Assembly: GCA_965112735.1 (NCBI GenBank)
Contig: OZ218951.1
Coordinates: forward strand, 1,798,001-1,862,000
Direction: 5' to 3'
Length of the DNA: 64,000 bases
DNA from: Phaeosaccion multiseriatum
Lineage: Eukaryota > Ochrophyta, other classes
Part shown: positions 24,158-33,336 of the stretch, in pieces
Position numbering within the stretch: position 1 is the first letter of the stretch
Layout: every line of letters begins with the position of its first letter
Made by a program: the position numbers and the translations under genes
Notes under the pieces: generated by a model
Told to the model about the DNA's origin: nothing
The model's database searches: none
The model's input: only the letters and a program-made list of their open reading frames with translations

Positions 24158-25245
24158 ATTGCCCGCTTCCCCCCGCCTCCTGATGCCAACCCCCCCCCTC
24201 CTCCTCCCCCCGCCCCTCGACATGGACCACCGCCCCCGCCTCCCGTAGCTCCTCCAGAGCCCACACTGTTGCTGCGTATTGCACTGGCAGCCTTGATGAG
24301 CACACCAATCACTCGGTGGATGATCTCACTCATGGAGCTCTGCTGCAGCAGCGAGGTGTTGACAGAGACTGGGGGAGGCGGGGCCGCCGGGAGAGGAGAG
24401 GGCGCGACGATGGTCTCGCGTAGGAGGGTCATGTAGTCGGCTTCATCGCTGTCCAGAACCAGCTGCTTGTGCTCGTGTGATGGAGCCTGCTGAACGATGT
24501 AAGGGTTTTGCACCACTCGTCCTCGAGGTGGCCGGGTAGAGGAGGACGATGAAGGTGATGACGAAGATGAAGGTGAGGATGAAGTGGTGCCACCACAAGG
24601 GTTGGATGCCGAGGCGGAGGCAGCGGCCCCAGTAGTGGCCGGCGAGCTCTTCGGCAAAGAAGAGCGACGAGCATGCTGCTGTTGGCCCTGTCGGACACGA
24701 GCCATCCACCCTTCCAGGCACTCGCCGAGGGACGACGTGGTGAGGAACAGCTCCTTCAGCATCCATTGCATATTGTCCTTCTTCCTCGCGCCATTGTTCA
24801 GGTAGTCGCTACGATTTCTGTCCAGACTACGCACGCTCCTCTGGTTGCTCCGTCCCTTGCTGCCACCGCGATTGGTTCCAACTGCCGCCTCCCCCCTCCC
24901 CGACTTCTGTCTCTGCTCCCCACTCTTGTTCTTCGATGGCGGCTTGGCATGCTTTCTCCGATGTTCTGAGGAACGAGGTACCTTCCCCTTTCCCTTTTCC
25001 TCGGTTCGTATGGCCCTGCCAAGGCCTCCTTGGCTAGCAGGAGCGGTAGGCGCCCTCCCATCATCACGCTCTCCCCCAGAACTAATGACAGCAGCACCCC
25101 GTTGTTGTGCATTCGGCTCTGACTCCTCCCCCGACTTCAGTAGTAGCCGTGCTCTCTTCTTGCCACCTCCCCCTCTGGCCGCTGCTGCTGGCGACGGAGT
25201 CCCATCCCAATCACCATTCCCCTCCCTCTCCCTCTTCCTTCCCAT
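15920..25245 (-). CDS. TERT: Telomerase reverse transcriptase, greatly expanded
   Basis: Catalytic subunit that copies an RNA template onto chromosome ends. Ten exons: 23980-25245, 19508-23734, 19250-19327, 18939-19023, 18486-18607, 18203-18265, 17333-17944, 17062-17155, 16782-16842 and 15920-16498; about 2395 aa versus roughly 1100 in animals. TEN domain: SEIIHRVIGVLIKAA, poly-Gln, KNVLSLGYRIL, then LLSRIGDDLMFHLLLHH and PNACYLQLAGPPL. RNA-binding domain: VCAFVRAVLQSVLPVGLLG, and T motif FYVTE...RLFFYRKPVW (about 1344). RT: IRLIPKATGARPITN (about 1442), motif A VDIKHCYDSV (about 1807), GIPQGSVLSAMLCNWYYG, motif C LIDDFLFIT (about 1970), FPWCGLRIDT. Thumb: NVLEMFLLCAAK, ENVAWVATSIQEAV, LGYKAFSLVLEAV. 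Catalytic Asp residues are present. All junctions close except exon 7/8, which needs one extra base (see 17394-17405). Large low-complexity inserts separate the conserved blocks. Confidence 0.93.
16243..16262. repeat. Dispersed motif, degenerate copy 6
   Basis: GCAGTTGATGATACAGC, one change from the core. In the TERT thumb frame it reads AVSSTAPP, corresponding to VSPTA. Confidence 0.55.
16391..16413. repeat. Dispersed CAGTTGGTGATACAG motif, copy 7
   Basis: Exact core in the last TERT exon. It reads AAAVGDTAAA within an insertion between thumb segments EYGYSLIQ and RAEVLWLGYKAF that are close together in other TERTs. Confidence 0.85.
16851..16908. repeat. (CA)n microsatellite in TERT intron
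   Basis: Uninterrupted CA run immediately upstream of the acceptor of TERT exon 9 (16842). Confidence 0.9.
17394..17405. other. Run of 12 C (12 G in TERT sense) coinciding with a frame break
   Basis: TERT exon 7 as assembled has 612 nt from its acceptor (17944) to the strong donor GTAAGAG at 17332, giving phase 0. The next exon (17155-17062) requires phase 1. One extra G in this run would give 613 nt and keep the frame open through SCAAAVDVSPLPFAAAMD into LNGLNRLSVV. A homopolymer length error or polymorphism is the simplest explanation. Confidence 0.6.
17958..18030. repeat. (GT)n microsatellite in TERT intron 6
   Basis: GT-rich run just upstream of the acceptor of the exon with the catalytic LIDDF motif. 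Confidence 0.85.
19052..19153. repeat. (GGGA)n/(GGAA)n microsatellite in TERT intron 3
   Basis: About 7 GGGA units followed by about 18 GGAA units, pyrimidine-rich in the transcribed sense, directly upstream of the exon 4 acceptor. Confidence 0.9.
20512..20534. repeat. Dispersed motif, degenerate copy 8
   Basis: GGTTGGTGACACCCGCTGCAG resembles the core with two or three changes. In the TERT frame it reads SAAGVTNPR, a decayed AVSPTA-type reading. Weak on its own. Confidence 0.35.
21140..21164. repeat. Dispersed CAGTTGGTGATACAG motif, copy 9
   Basis: CAG units followed by TTGGTGATACACC. In the TERT frame it reads AGVSPTAAAAAAA, within an insertion between the VSWLKGKER block and LYRCRVMRRVVL of the RNA-binding domain. 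Confidence 0.8.
23370..23405. repeat. Dispersed CAGTTGGTGATACAG motif, tandem copies 10 and 11
   Basis: Two exact cores in direct tandem (CTGTATCACCAACTG twice, sharing the CTG). In the TERT frame they read AAAVGDTAVGDTAR in the linker after the TEN domain. Confidence 0.85.
24085..24155. repeat. CAG/CTG tract encoding poly-Gln inside the TERT TEN domain
   Basis: An almost pure CTG run on the plus strand gives about 24 Gln in TERT, interrupting the TEN domain between EIIHRVIGVLIKAA and KNVLSLGYRIL, which are nearly adjacent in other TERTs. Confidence 0.85.
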
Positions 25246-25521
25246 CTCGTCTGAAAACCAAATTTAAACAAATTAGCTCCCTTTGGAAGGCGTAGAGTAC
25301 AGATTCTCATGATCTCATCTCTCCCAGATGATGGAGGCAATCCTGCTACCTCTCGCCCTCCTCCTTTCTTCCTGTTATAGTTGTTGAACACGAAAAGTGT
25401 GAAGCTCACGCGTTGGTGATCAAATCACAGTTGGATCCGACGTTAGGTTTTTTTTATTTTTTCCGCTCTCGCTCTCGCCCCTCTCTTCCCACCCACCCTC
25501 CTTCCCCATTCCCCCCTTGAA
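25246..25521. other. TERT upstream region
   Basis: Intergenic, AT-richer than neighbours, with a T run near 25448. It would hold the TERT promoter. No specific element recognised. Confidence 0.4.
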
Positions 25522-25971
25522 ATGATGAGAAGCGACTCTATTCCTCTTTATGACACGCTCATTTGCGATTCGGTTAGGAACGAACGGCGAAGCAAGCAGA
25601 GGCACGCCTTCTTTCCGTCGAGCCAGCACTCTCTCCCTTTGCGTCCGCGCAATGTCCCGATACCGTTGAGCTTGATAGAAGGTCTCAAGATCCAGAACTA
25701 TGCCGCAGTGGACGTAGACCAGCGGCAGCTAGAGCAGCAGTGGCAGCAGCAAGAGCAGCAGGCGAAGAAGCTGAGACGGAAACGGGAGCGAGCAGTCCGT
25801 CAGTTGCGGGCAGGCTTACCTCTACCAAGCTCCGATGCGAGTAAGCAGTTTCACACGTTCTTAGTAAATAAGACGGCCATGCTTCAAACCCAGAACTCTG
25901 CATCTTCCCACCGCACGAGAATAAAGGAGGGTAAGGCGGCTCTGGCTCTGCCGGGCGTCAGACTGCTGTGA
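25522..25971 (+). CDS. Hypothetical Gln/Arg-rich protein
   Basis: Single-exon ORF of 149 aa beginning MMRSDSIPLYDT, with a basic Gln-rich helix (QLEQQWQQQEQQAKKLRRKR) in the middle. No family recognised. Its 3' part (about 25855-25905) resembles the exon 5 region of the gene at 33337-34771 read in the opposite sense, so the ORF may be fortuitous, spanning a decayed duplicate. Confidence 0.25.
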   Translation: MMRSDSIPLYDTLICDSVRNERRSKQRHAFFPSSQHSLPLRPRNVPIPLSLIEGLKIQNYAAVDVDQRQLEQQWQQQEQQAKKLRRKRERAVRQLRAGLPLPSSDASKQFHTFLVNKTAMLQTQNSASSHRTRIKEGKAALALPGVRLL

Positions 25972-26140
25972 ACGATAACGGCGTGAGCTCCAGCAAGGCG
26001 CAAGGCGGTAACGGCTGGTGCTACGCTGCCGTCGCCTTCAAGAGAGAGGGACTAGAGAATCTATCGACTTTCTATGATCAGAATGGACGCAGCTCATTTC
26101 TGGGCAGAGCACTACTAAGGCCCAAAAATGCCGCCTGATA

Positions 26141-26251
26141 TCGGCCCCTGACATGCTTCTGAGGCGACCCTGCTTCCTGCTTCTGGCCGGCACCAGCCGG
26201 CCTGCTTCCTGCTTCTAGACTGGCCTGTCTCAGAAGCATGTCAGGGGCCGA
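26141..26251. repeat. Nested inverted repeat with 23-bp perfect arms
   Basis: The outer arms TCGGCCCCTGACATGCTTCT... (26141-26163) and their exact reverse complement (26229-26251) enclose a direct repeat TGCTTCCTGCTTCT (26171-26184 and 26203-26216) that flanks an inner hairpin GGCCGGC-ACCA-GCCGGCC (26185-26202). It could be a small non-autonomous element or a structured RNA or DNA; no coding role seen. Confidence 0.8.
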
Positions 26252-26499
26252 CTGACAGGTGGTTGGGAGGAAGCAGCACGATAAAGGAGGGTAGCAGAAG
26301 TATCTTCAGCAGCGGGATAGCAAGGAGAAAAAGCGTCCCATGAGTGTCTTCATTAGCTGGATGGCAAGAAGGAGAAGCTTCCCATGACATGGGCCTGTCA
26401 AGCTCACTTGAAGAACCCCTCAGACTTGACCCTCGCCTGTCCAGCAATCAGGAAGCACTCACGCCGTGCGAAAGAAGAAGCTCAATGTGGGAAACAGAG

Positions 26500-26730
26500 G
26501 AGCTGACTTGACGTGCACCCAGCACCTGCCAAACGGAGTCAGGAGTAGTGCCCTGATCGAGAAGGCAACAGCCCAAAAACAAGGAGACGGCAGTCGACGG
26601 CAGCAGGTGGGGGGGGCGGGGGAGGGGCGTTATGGGTGCAAATACGTCCAATGTAAGCTTTCGAGTGAAGAAAGAAGCCACGCCTTTCTTGTATCCTTCC
26701 TGTTGTCCTCGCCATCGTCCCTTCTGGGGA
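26500..26730 (-). pseudogene. Decayed partial copy of the gene at 33337-34771
   Basis: About 170-200 bp from about 26551 (CCCTGATCGAGAAGG...) to 26725 match 33488-33680 closely, including GTGCAAATACGTCC and TAAGCTTTCGAGTGAAGAAA. In the gene near 33.5 kb this segment is intron 4 plus the start of exon 5. Here the exon 5 part is degenerate and the upstream exons are absent. Intron retention argues for DNA-level duplication, not retroposition. Confidence 0.6.
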
Positions 26731-26833
26731 GGGTGGAATGCTGTTGGGAAGGGGGGAGATGGCGCGAAGAAGGGCGGGGTTATTGTCATGGTCTCATGGA
26801 CATGTTCAAGGCCATCGCGAAGCAAGAGTGTTT

Positions 26834-28200
26834 TCAACAATGAAGTGAAGGTGCGACAGGCTCATGCCAAACAGCAGCAGATGACATAGATTCAGGGCCA
26901 GAAAGAGCGGGTGGCCCAGCTGCAGTGAGCCCAGAGCAGGGGAGCGTGGAATCCGGCGAGCACGCCCAGCGGCCACTACTGGATAAGGAGAAAGATGTAC
27001 TGACCGACATAATAGACTGTTTGTACGTGTCTGCCACTACTGATGCTGTCGCAGCGGATGCCAACACCATCTTCGGGGTGTGCCAGAAGCTCGAGGACCA
27101 ACAGCGCCCCGGCCTCAAGGGACTAGCGAAGCCACGGTAGGAGTAATAAGGTTTAAGAAACGGAACATGTACATTTAAAATCCTCTGAATCTTCTTGTAT
27201 GCATGGCGACACTGTTGACAGGTGACGCGCTTCCCATCCTTGCTCGCCCCTGTCAGATGCGCTTCACCTTCGCACAAGGCACGCGCTCACACTCTAGCAT
27301 CACCAGTCCACTACTAACGTCGCCGGTGGGGGCGCACCAAAGCCCCCCTCCACCACGGCCTCTCTCCTCTCTCTCCGGCGGTCGAGGCCCTGCATGAACA
27401 CGGTCTCGTCATCCTGCTGCATGGCTGCGCCTCCAGAGATAGACGAGGCGTCTTTGTGAAACCGCATGACGCCTCCTTGTTGCTCACACCTGACCCCGTC
27501 TTCGGCGCGTGCTGCTCCCCCAGCTCCGTTACGCGAGCGGACGTTGGCAAAGTGGTGCTCGACGATGTGCTGAGCCAGCTTTCTCAACTTGTACTCTGGC
27601 CGGGTGAGGTAGTACCTGATAGGGATGGTGGAGAGAGGGGAGAAGGGGGAGGGAGCGGGTCTGGGAAGGCCAGAATCTCGCCTTCTGGGGGTGGAGGGCT
27701 TGGCGAGGCGGCAGGCGACGAGCACAATCTTTTCCCCTCTCTATCCCAGCCCACACCGGTAGTCCCGTCGACGGTTCACGCTATTACCTCCAACACGCCG
27801 TCGAGCCGTGGATGGTCATCTCAAGGTCGTGGTAGCACTCAAAGTAGGGGATGAAGCTCTTCCGCAATACTACCACTGGGTACCTCCCGTTGTTGTGCGC
27901 CAGCAGCACCTCCCACCACTCGTCAAGCCACTTCATGACCACGTGAAGGCGCTGAAGGGGTGACACCTCCGCTCCCTCTCGTACACCTTTTCGTCAAGTG
28001 CCTGGATGCAGGGGTCCTCGACTGTTCATGGTGTCGAAAAAGTTGTTGACGTGCAGGCAGTAATCCCTCATGGGTTGGAGCTGCCAAGTATGGATGTCGC
28101 GTCCGGCCCAACATAGGGTCCTTGCCCTGCCGTCTGGGCCCTCCGTCTTACAAAAGTTGTGGATGAGGCGAACCATTGTCATGCTTGCAGACCTGGGCAT
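26834..28200 (-). pseudogene. Frame-broken coding relic, possibly transposon-derived
   Basis: Minus-strand segments look protein-like but lie in different frames: SMTMVRLIHNFCKTEGPDGR and MRDYCLHVNNFFDTMN (27994-28200), VEDPCIQALDEKVYERE (about 27980-28020, +1 frame), VVMKWLDEWWEVLL and VVVLRKSFIPYFECYHDLEM (27784-27966), IRYYLTRPEYKLRKLAQHIVEHHF (about 27560-27620), and a Cys/His-rich GKRVTCQQCRHAYKKIQRIL (about 27170-27235). Order and strand agree, as for one gene with frameshifts or unseen introns. A transposase ending in a zinc-finger-like segment is a guess; no family is established. It ends about 60 bp from the CHID1 stop. Confidence 0.35.
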
Positions 28201-28258
28201 TCAGTCGCACCTTCATCCACCGGAACACATTGAAACTGACGCACCATACCGTACCATA

Positions 28259-30499
28259 TCACAGGTCGTCGAACAAGGAAGGCATGGCTTGGCCAATCTC
28301 CCAAAGCGCCACGCCAGCCATGCCCAACTCTTGGGCCAATGCCAGTCTGCGCCGCACAAAGAGCCGGGTAGGGTAGGTCATCACATGACCGGGCCACTGG
28401 AAGATGTGCTCACTGATGCCTGCTTCCTGCCACTTGATCTCCACCCCCAGTGATGATGGTGCTGACTGCTCGGACAATCGCTGCACCACGCCCTCGCCCG
28501 TGACTGCCTCTCCATTGTCGTAGCCGTACATGGGAAGTCCGAGGAGGAGCTTCTCGGGATGGACACGAAGATTTTGCACCGTATCCTTGGCCCACTGCAA
28601 GGGAGCTACGGGCACCCCGCCCCGGCCATGCGGGTAGTCATAAGTCATTAGCGAGTACCTGAGGAGACACAAAGGCGACGAGAGGTGGGATTTCGGGACG
28701 TGGAGAGTAGGGGGTCGAGAGGTTGGGGGGCGAAAGATTGTGAGCAGGCGTCACGCAGCTTCACAGGAACGCGTCCTTCAAGTCGTAGTACCGTAGCCGG
28801 CAGGGACGAGAGAGGGTGAGCGGAAAGCGTCGGCGAGATGTCCGATCGAATCGACTGCGGCCTTCCTTACCTGTCTGCGAATTTGTCAATGACTTGGAAG
28901 GCTTCGGACTCCAAGTCGATAGGAGCCGGTGGGAGGACCAGGATGAGAGATAAGTCTGCTCCGCCTGGCGTAGACGTCTGTGCCGCACAGAAGGAGAGGG
29001 TGGACATATGAGGATTAAGGTGGGAGAGTAACCAGAACCCTAACAAACATGTAAACAAACACGACAGACGAACAAAATGAGTAACAAGGAATTTCCCCTC
29101 CCGAGGGGTTCAGCATTACGTAAACGTACCTTGAGAATGAAGAGGAGCTGGGCCGCGAGCCGCCCCACAGGCACCTCCAGCACGAAACCGTCGTACCCCA
29201 CCGCCGCCGCCTCCTGCCCTAGAAGCTGTGCCATCATGTCCAGATCGGCATGTGTCAAGGGCCTGCTGGGCTCAATGACTACTCGAGGAACGATCCGTGG
29301 AACGTGTTCGGGCCCAGCAGAAGCAGAAGCAGAAGCGGCAGCAGTAGCAGCAGCAGCGGCCGCAATGCCCTGGTGATCACTGTCGTCGTCATCGTCGTCG
29401 TCATCATCCTCCTCCTCGTTGTCCCTGCCTTGCCCATTGCCAGAGCCTTCTTTGCATGACCCACCTTCAGCAGACGTGCACACCTCATCATCATCTGCAG
29501 CCACTTGCTTTTGGGGTCCAGCAGGAGGCCCAAACTTGACGTGCTCCAGCCACTCTTTGTCGACATCGTGACCACCGGTCAGTTCCATCATGCCTTCTGC
29601 TTCCTTCGTCCTGAGCTGGTACCAAACAGGACTGATCTGTTACTCGAACAAAGCATACGTGAGACAGGGGGCACGTCAGCAACATCGAAGAGGGCAGAGC
29701 AAGATGGAGCGAAGAATGAAAGCTACAAAGCACCGAGCTCTGTCCATACTTGCGCAAACTAACGGAGCTAAAACATCCTCCGTGCTCAATAACCCCCACC
29801 CCCCCCAACTCTCTCTCTCTCTCTTCATTGACATAGCCTCAATTCCCCATACACTACTCTTCCGCCCGGAGCCCCACTCACCCAGTCTATCTTGGCGCGG
29901 TACTCCTGCAGGGAGGAGAAGGGAGAGCATCATGATAGCAAAACAGAGTCAGTGGATATCGCAGTGCTTGGTTGCAGCGCCGAAAGGCTTCAAAAACACC
30001 GCCCCAGCAGTATCCTCCACAGGATAGGGGTGGCGACCTTGAGAAATTCGTCGCGCTACATGAGGCCACCACCAATCCCGCCGTGCGTTCGTTCTTCCCT
30101 CTATACCTTGGCATGATCGTATCCTTTTCCGTTCCATGGGGTGACATATGCGAGCGTCTCTCCTTTGCTGAAGACTGCAGAAGAGCTGTCCGAGGACGAC
30201 TTACCTCCCTCCCGGAGGATGGAAGCGGCATCGATATTGCGTAGAGCTGCCTCATCAACATTTTTATCCACTTTACCGAGTGCATGACCTTCCTCTCCAT
30301 CGTCTTCATCTTCATCCTCATTTACCCTGCCATAATTTTCCTTTTCTTTGCCTTCCTCGGCTCTCGCAGAAAGTGCCCTCCGGGCAGAGACAGTGGGAAA
30401 ACTGTCTAGGAGAAGCGCTAGAAGGAGGAGGAGGAAGGGTAAGACGACAAGGGAATAGGGGGCGGACCCCAACGCATGCCGCCGTCTGGAATAAGGCAT
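28259..30499 (-). CDS. CHID1: Chitinase-domain-containing protein 1-like (GH18 fold, secretory)
   Basis: Exons 30107-30499, 29882-29905 (24 nt), 29130-29636, 28871-28977 and 28259-28658; all phases close, giving 476 aa. A signal anchor or peptide (SLVVLPFLLLLLALLL) follows the start Met at 30499; an upstream in-frame Met at 30625 would bury it, so 30499 was preferred. Family blocks: LAYVTPWNGKGYDHAKEYRAK, ISPVWYQLR, TGGHDVDKEWL, YDGFVLEVPVG, YSLMTYDYPHGRGG, KLLLGLPMYGYDN and GVALWEIGQAMPSLFDDL. Like animal CHID1 it lacks the DxxDxDxE catalytic motif of active chitinases (here DGFVLEVP), so a carbohydrate-binding role is likelier. An acidic Asp/Glu and Ala/Ser insert lies in exon 3. Head-to-head with the transporter gene. 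Confidence 0.9.
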
Positions 30500-30649
30500 A
30501 CGAAGCCGGGGGGGGGGGAGCCCAGATCCCAGTGGTGCAGATTCTAAGTGCATGTGTTGTGCTGGAGCGTCGTCCCTGTTGAGACTTTGAACTTGGGCGA
30601 TTTTCCGACGCATTTCTAAAAGCACCCGATTTTGGGAAGGGAGTGCGAC
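30500..30649. promoter_or_regulatory. 150-bp divergent region between CHID1-like and translocator genes
   Basis: Only 150 bp separate the chosen starts (24 bp if CHID1 begins at 30625). It is either a bidirectional promoter or the translocator has an additional 5' exon elsewhere. Confidence 0.45.
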
Positions 30650-32963
30650 ATGGCGGGGGTGAAGCTGGGCCTCTGCTTTCTTCTGTGGTATGGTGAGTGA
30701 AGCTCAGCATCTGAGCATTTGCTCTATCACCGAGGGCCGATTCTTTGCGTCGAAGTTTGTTCTGTAGTTGCTCAAGGTGGAAGAAGCGGAGCATGAGCCG
30801 CTTGTCGCGTATAATTGCTCCGGCCCTGCGACACAGCAAAGTCCACCTCTCCCACCACTCGGTTTCTGTATGTCCACTTTCCAGGCTTCAACAAGACGTA
30901 CAACGTGTACAATGCTCAGCTGCTGAAGCTTCTCCCGCTCCCCTGGACCGTCACATGCCTCCACCTCGGCGTCGGCGTGCTGTGCGTTCTTCTGACATGG
31001 GTAAGCTGTGGCATCCGGCAACATTAGCGGAGGGTCGATGATGCCGTGTCAAATAGCCTGTCGCTGTGGCTGATTCTACTCTCGGCATGGCAACAGAACC
31101 AGGAGTAATCATGCATTCCCCCCCTTGCCCACCCCCTTTCCTCCACCGACCCCCCTCCTCCCCCTTGGTCCTTCTCCTCTTCTTTCTCCTCTACATCCGA
31201 GCAGCTCACCGGCCTGCGGCGCAAGCCGATGGTGACAGCTGCTCAGCAGCGCCAGATCTTCCCCATCGCTATCGTGCACGTCATCGGACACCTCTGTAAC
31301 GTCCTGCAACCCTTGCAGGGGCCCCTCTCCCCGGCGTGCCACCTCGTGCGCAGTTGCGAGGCCTACCTGACCGCCCTCCTGGGCTGGATCCTCATGGGTC
31401 ACCACACACACCTCGTGGTGCTCCTGTCGCTTGTACCCGTCACTGCGGGCGCCTACTTGGCAGCGACTTCGGCTCTCGACGACCTCTGGAGCAGCAGCAG
31501 TAGCAGCGGCAGCAGCAGCAGCAGCAGCAGCATGGGTTCCTCTGACTGGAGCAGCAGCTCTTGGCCCTTGTCGCCGCTGCCCCAGCCCTCCCCGCAGCTG
31601 ATGCTCTCTGTGGCGGCGACGGTGTGCTTCGTGCTGAGGGCCTTGTTTGCCGCTCGAGTCATGCGGACCAGCGACGACAGCATGCCTCGTGGAGAGGACC
31701 TCTATGCCATCATCACCACCCTATCCTTCGTCGCCTCCCTGCCCTTCGCGCTCATCATGGAGGTGAGGCCATCGCAAGCATGGAGCTTCTTGCGTGCCTA
31801 TTGATATTCTTAGTGCTTAGCTCATTTGAAACCTCATTGGAGGTTCTTTGCTGCGCCGTCTTTGACTATGGGAGGCTGGCATTTTCATCCCTGGCGAGGA
31901 GGGAGGCTAGAGAGAGACCTTAAAGAATCTCTTTCCGTCGTACCTCACTTGTGGGTGTGCTTGGGTATCTACCTCACTTGTGGGTGTGCTTGGGTACCTC
32001 CTCACTTGTGGGTGTGCTTGGGTATCTACCTCAATGTGCTTGGGTATCTACCTCACTTGTGGGTGTGCTTGGGTACCTATCTCACTCATGGAACACACAG
32101 TGATGGTTGTGTGGGGACTCCTCTGACGCTTCGCGATGATAAGTTGTGCACTCATGAACAGTCTCCATCTCTCCCTCTCCCCCCCCCACCCTCCCCACCA
32201 AAAGGGCACGGAACTTCCAAAGGCCTACGCAGCGGCCGTGAGCGGTGGCAATGGGTTATTAACGGGAGGAGGAGGAGCAGCAGGGGCGGAGGGAGGAGCT
32301 GGGGCGATGGTGGTGGGTGGGAGCGGAGGCGGTGGTGGGGGTGGCGGCAGCAGCAGTAGCCTCTTCGGTCTGGTGAAGTGCCTTGTAACGTGCGGTTTCA
32401 GCTTCTACCTCTACAACGAGGTGTCCCTCATTGTGCTTACGGTTACAAGCCCCATGACCAGGGCGGTTATGTCGAGCGTAAGGAGGGGTGTAGGCCTGCT
32501 GCTCTTCGCCATCTTGCTCGCCGATGTGCCGGCCACGGGGCAGGTACGACAGGGGGGGGGGGGAGGACGAGGAGGAGGAGAAGGAGTAGGAAGAGGAAGA
32601 GGAGGAAAAATATTTGTCTTTCATGAAGGCGTACATAGGGGGGGGGGGGGATTGTGAGCTGGGCTTCATGTGTAAGTCTTTTGGTGTACCACGTTGCGGA
32701 CTCCCTTTGCGCCGCTTTGGGCCTTACTTCGGCGGGGGGGTTTGTTCCCTTCTCTCGTTGTCTCGCACTCACACATCCGCGCTCATTTCTCCCTCTCCCT
32801 CTCCCCCCCCCCCCCCTTCATTCTTCATCCTCTCCCCCTCCCTCCCTCTCAGGCGCTGGGTGGGGTGCTGGCTGTGGTGGGATGGGTGTGCTTCATCACA
32901 GCCGAGCAGAGCTTCACGCTCATCAGAGAGAGGAAGGCGAAAGGCTCGGAGAAGTCGGACTGA
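30650..32963 (+). CDS. Triose-phosphate/phosphate translocator family transporter
   Basis: Exons 30650-30692, 30885-31000, 31205-31762, 32205-32543 and 32853-32963; phases close, giving 388 aa. The TPT family exchanges phosphate for three- to six-carbon phosphates across plastid (or Golgi) membranes. Matching blocks: LWYGFNKTYNVYNAQLLKLL, PLPWTVTCLHLGVGVL, FPIAIVHVIGHLCNVLQ, LVRSCEAYLTALLGWILMG, LSLVPVTAGAYLAA, FVLRALFAARVM, FSFYLYNEVSLIVLTVTSPM and ALGGVLAVVGWVCFITAEQ. The usual IIKSGEP after TM3-4 is LVRSCEA here, so substrate may differ. No transit peptide precedes TM1: either an upstream exon is missing or the protein is not plastidial. A Gly/Ser-rich insert sits at the start of exon 4. 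Confidence 0.88.
31950..32095. repeat. Minisatellite in translocator intron 3
   Basis: About five imperfect copies of a 26-29-bp unit containing CTCACTTGTGGGTGTGCTTG and GGGTATCTAC or GGGTACCT. Confidence 0.85.
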
Positions 32964-33336
32964 TCATTTTCGTTTTGTTAGCACGAAGTATTACTCAGAG
33001 AAAAAGAAGAGAAAACAATTATTATCAAAGAATGGCGATAGAAAACAGTTGAACTAGAGGGAGCATGTTGTGAATAAAGGTACCTTCTTCAGGCAAACAG
33101 CGAATGAGGGGGCTTGTGCGCGATCGACACTCACACACGCACACACATACAGAGAGAGAGAGAGGCAGAGCACTGCTCGTGGTCCCTACTCCCCCTTCTC
33201 CACCGAAGGGTACCCTGTAGCACACAAAAAAGGGTCGAAGAAGCGGGTCATACGATTGTCGCTCTCTTCTCTCTCCTCTCTCTCGTTCCTTTTGCTCCTC
33301 TGCCCACTACACACTACACTACTGTGGTATTTGGCT
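32964..33336. other. Convergent intergenic region
   Basis: Between the 3' ends of the translocator and the plastid-protein gene. Includes an AT-rich stretch (about 32985-33060) just after the translocator stop, a plausible polyadenylation zone. No gene seen. Confidence 0.45.

Noticed and set aside
28259-30499. Active GH18 chitinase
   Set aside because: The DxxDxDxE catalytic signature is missing; overall blocks match CHID1, which also lacks it.
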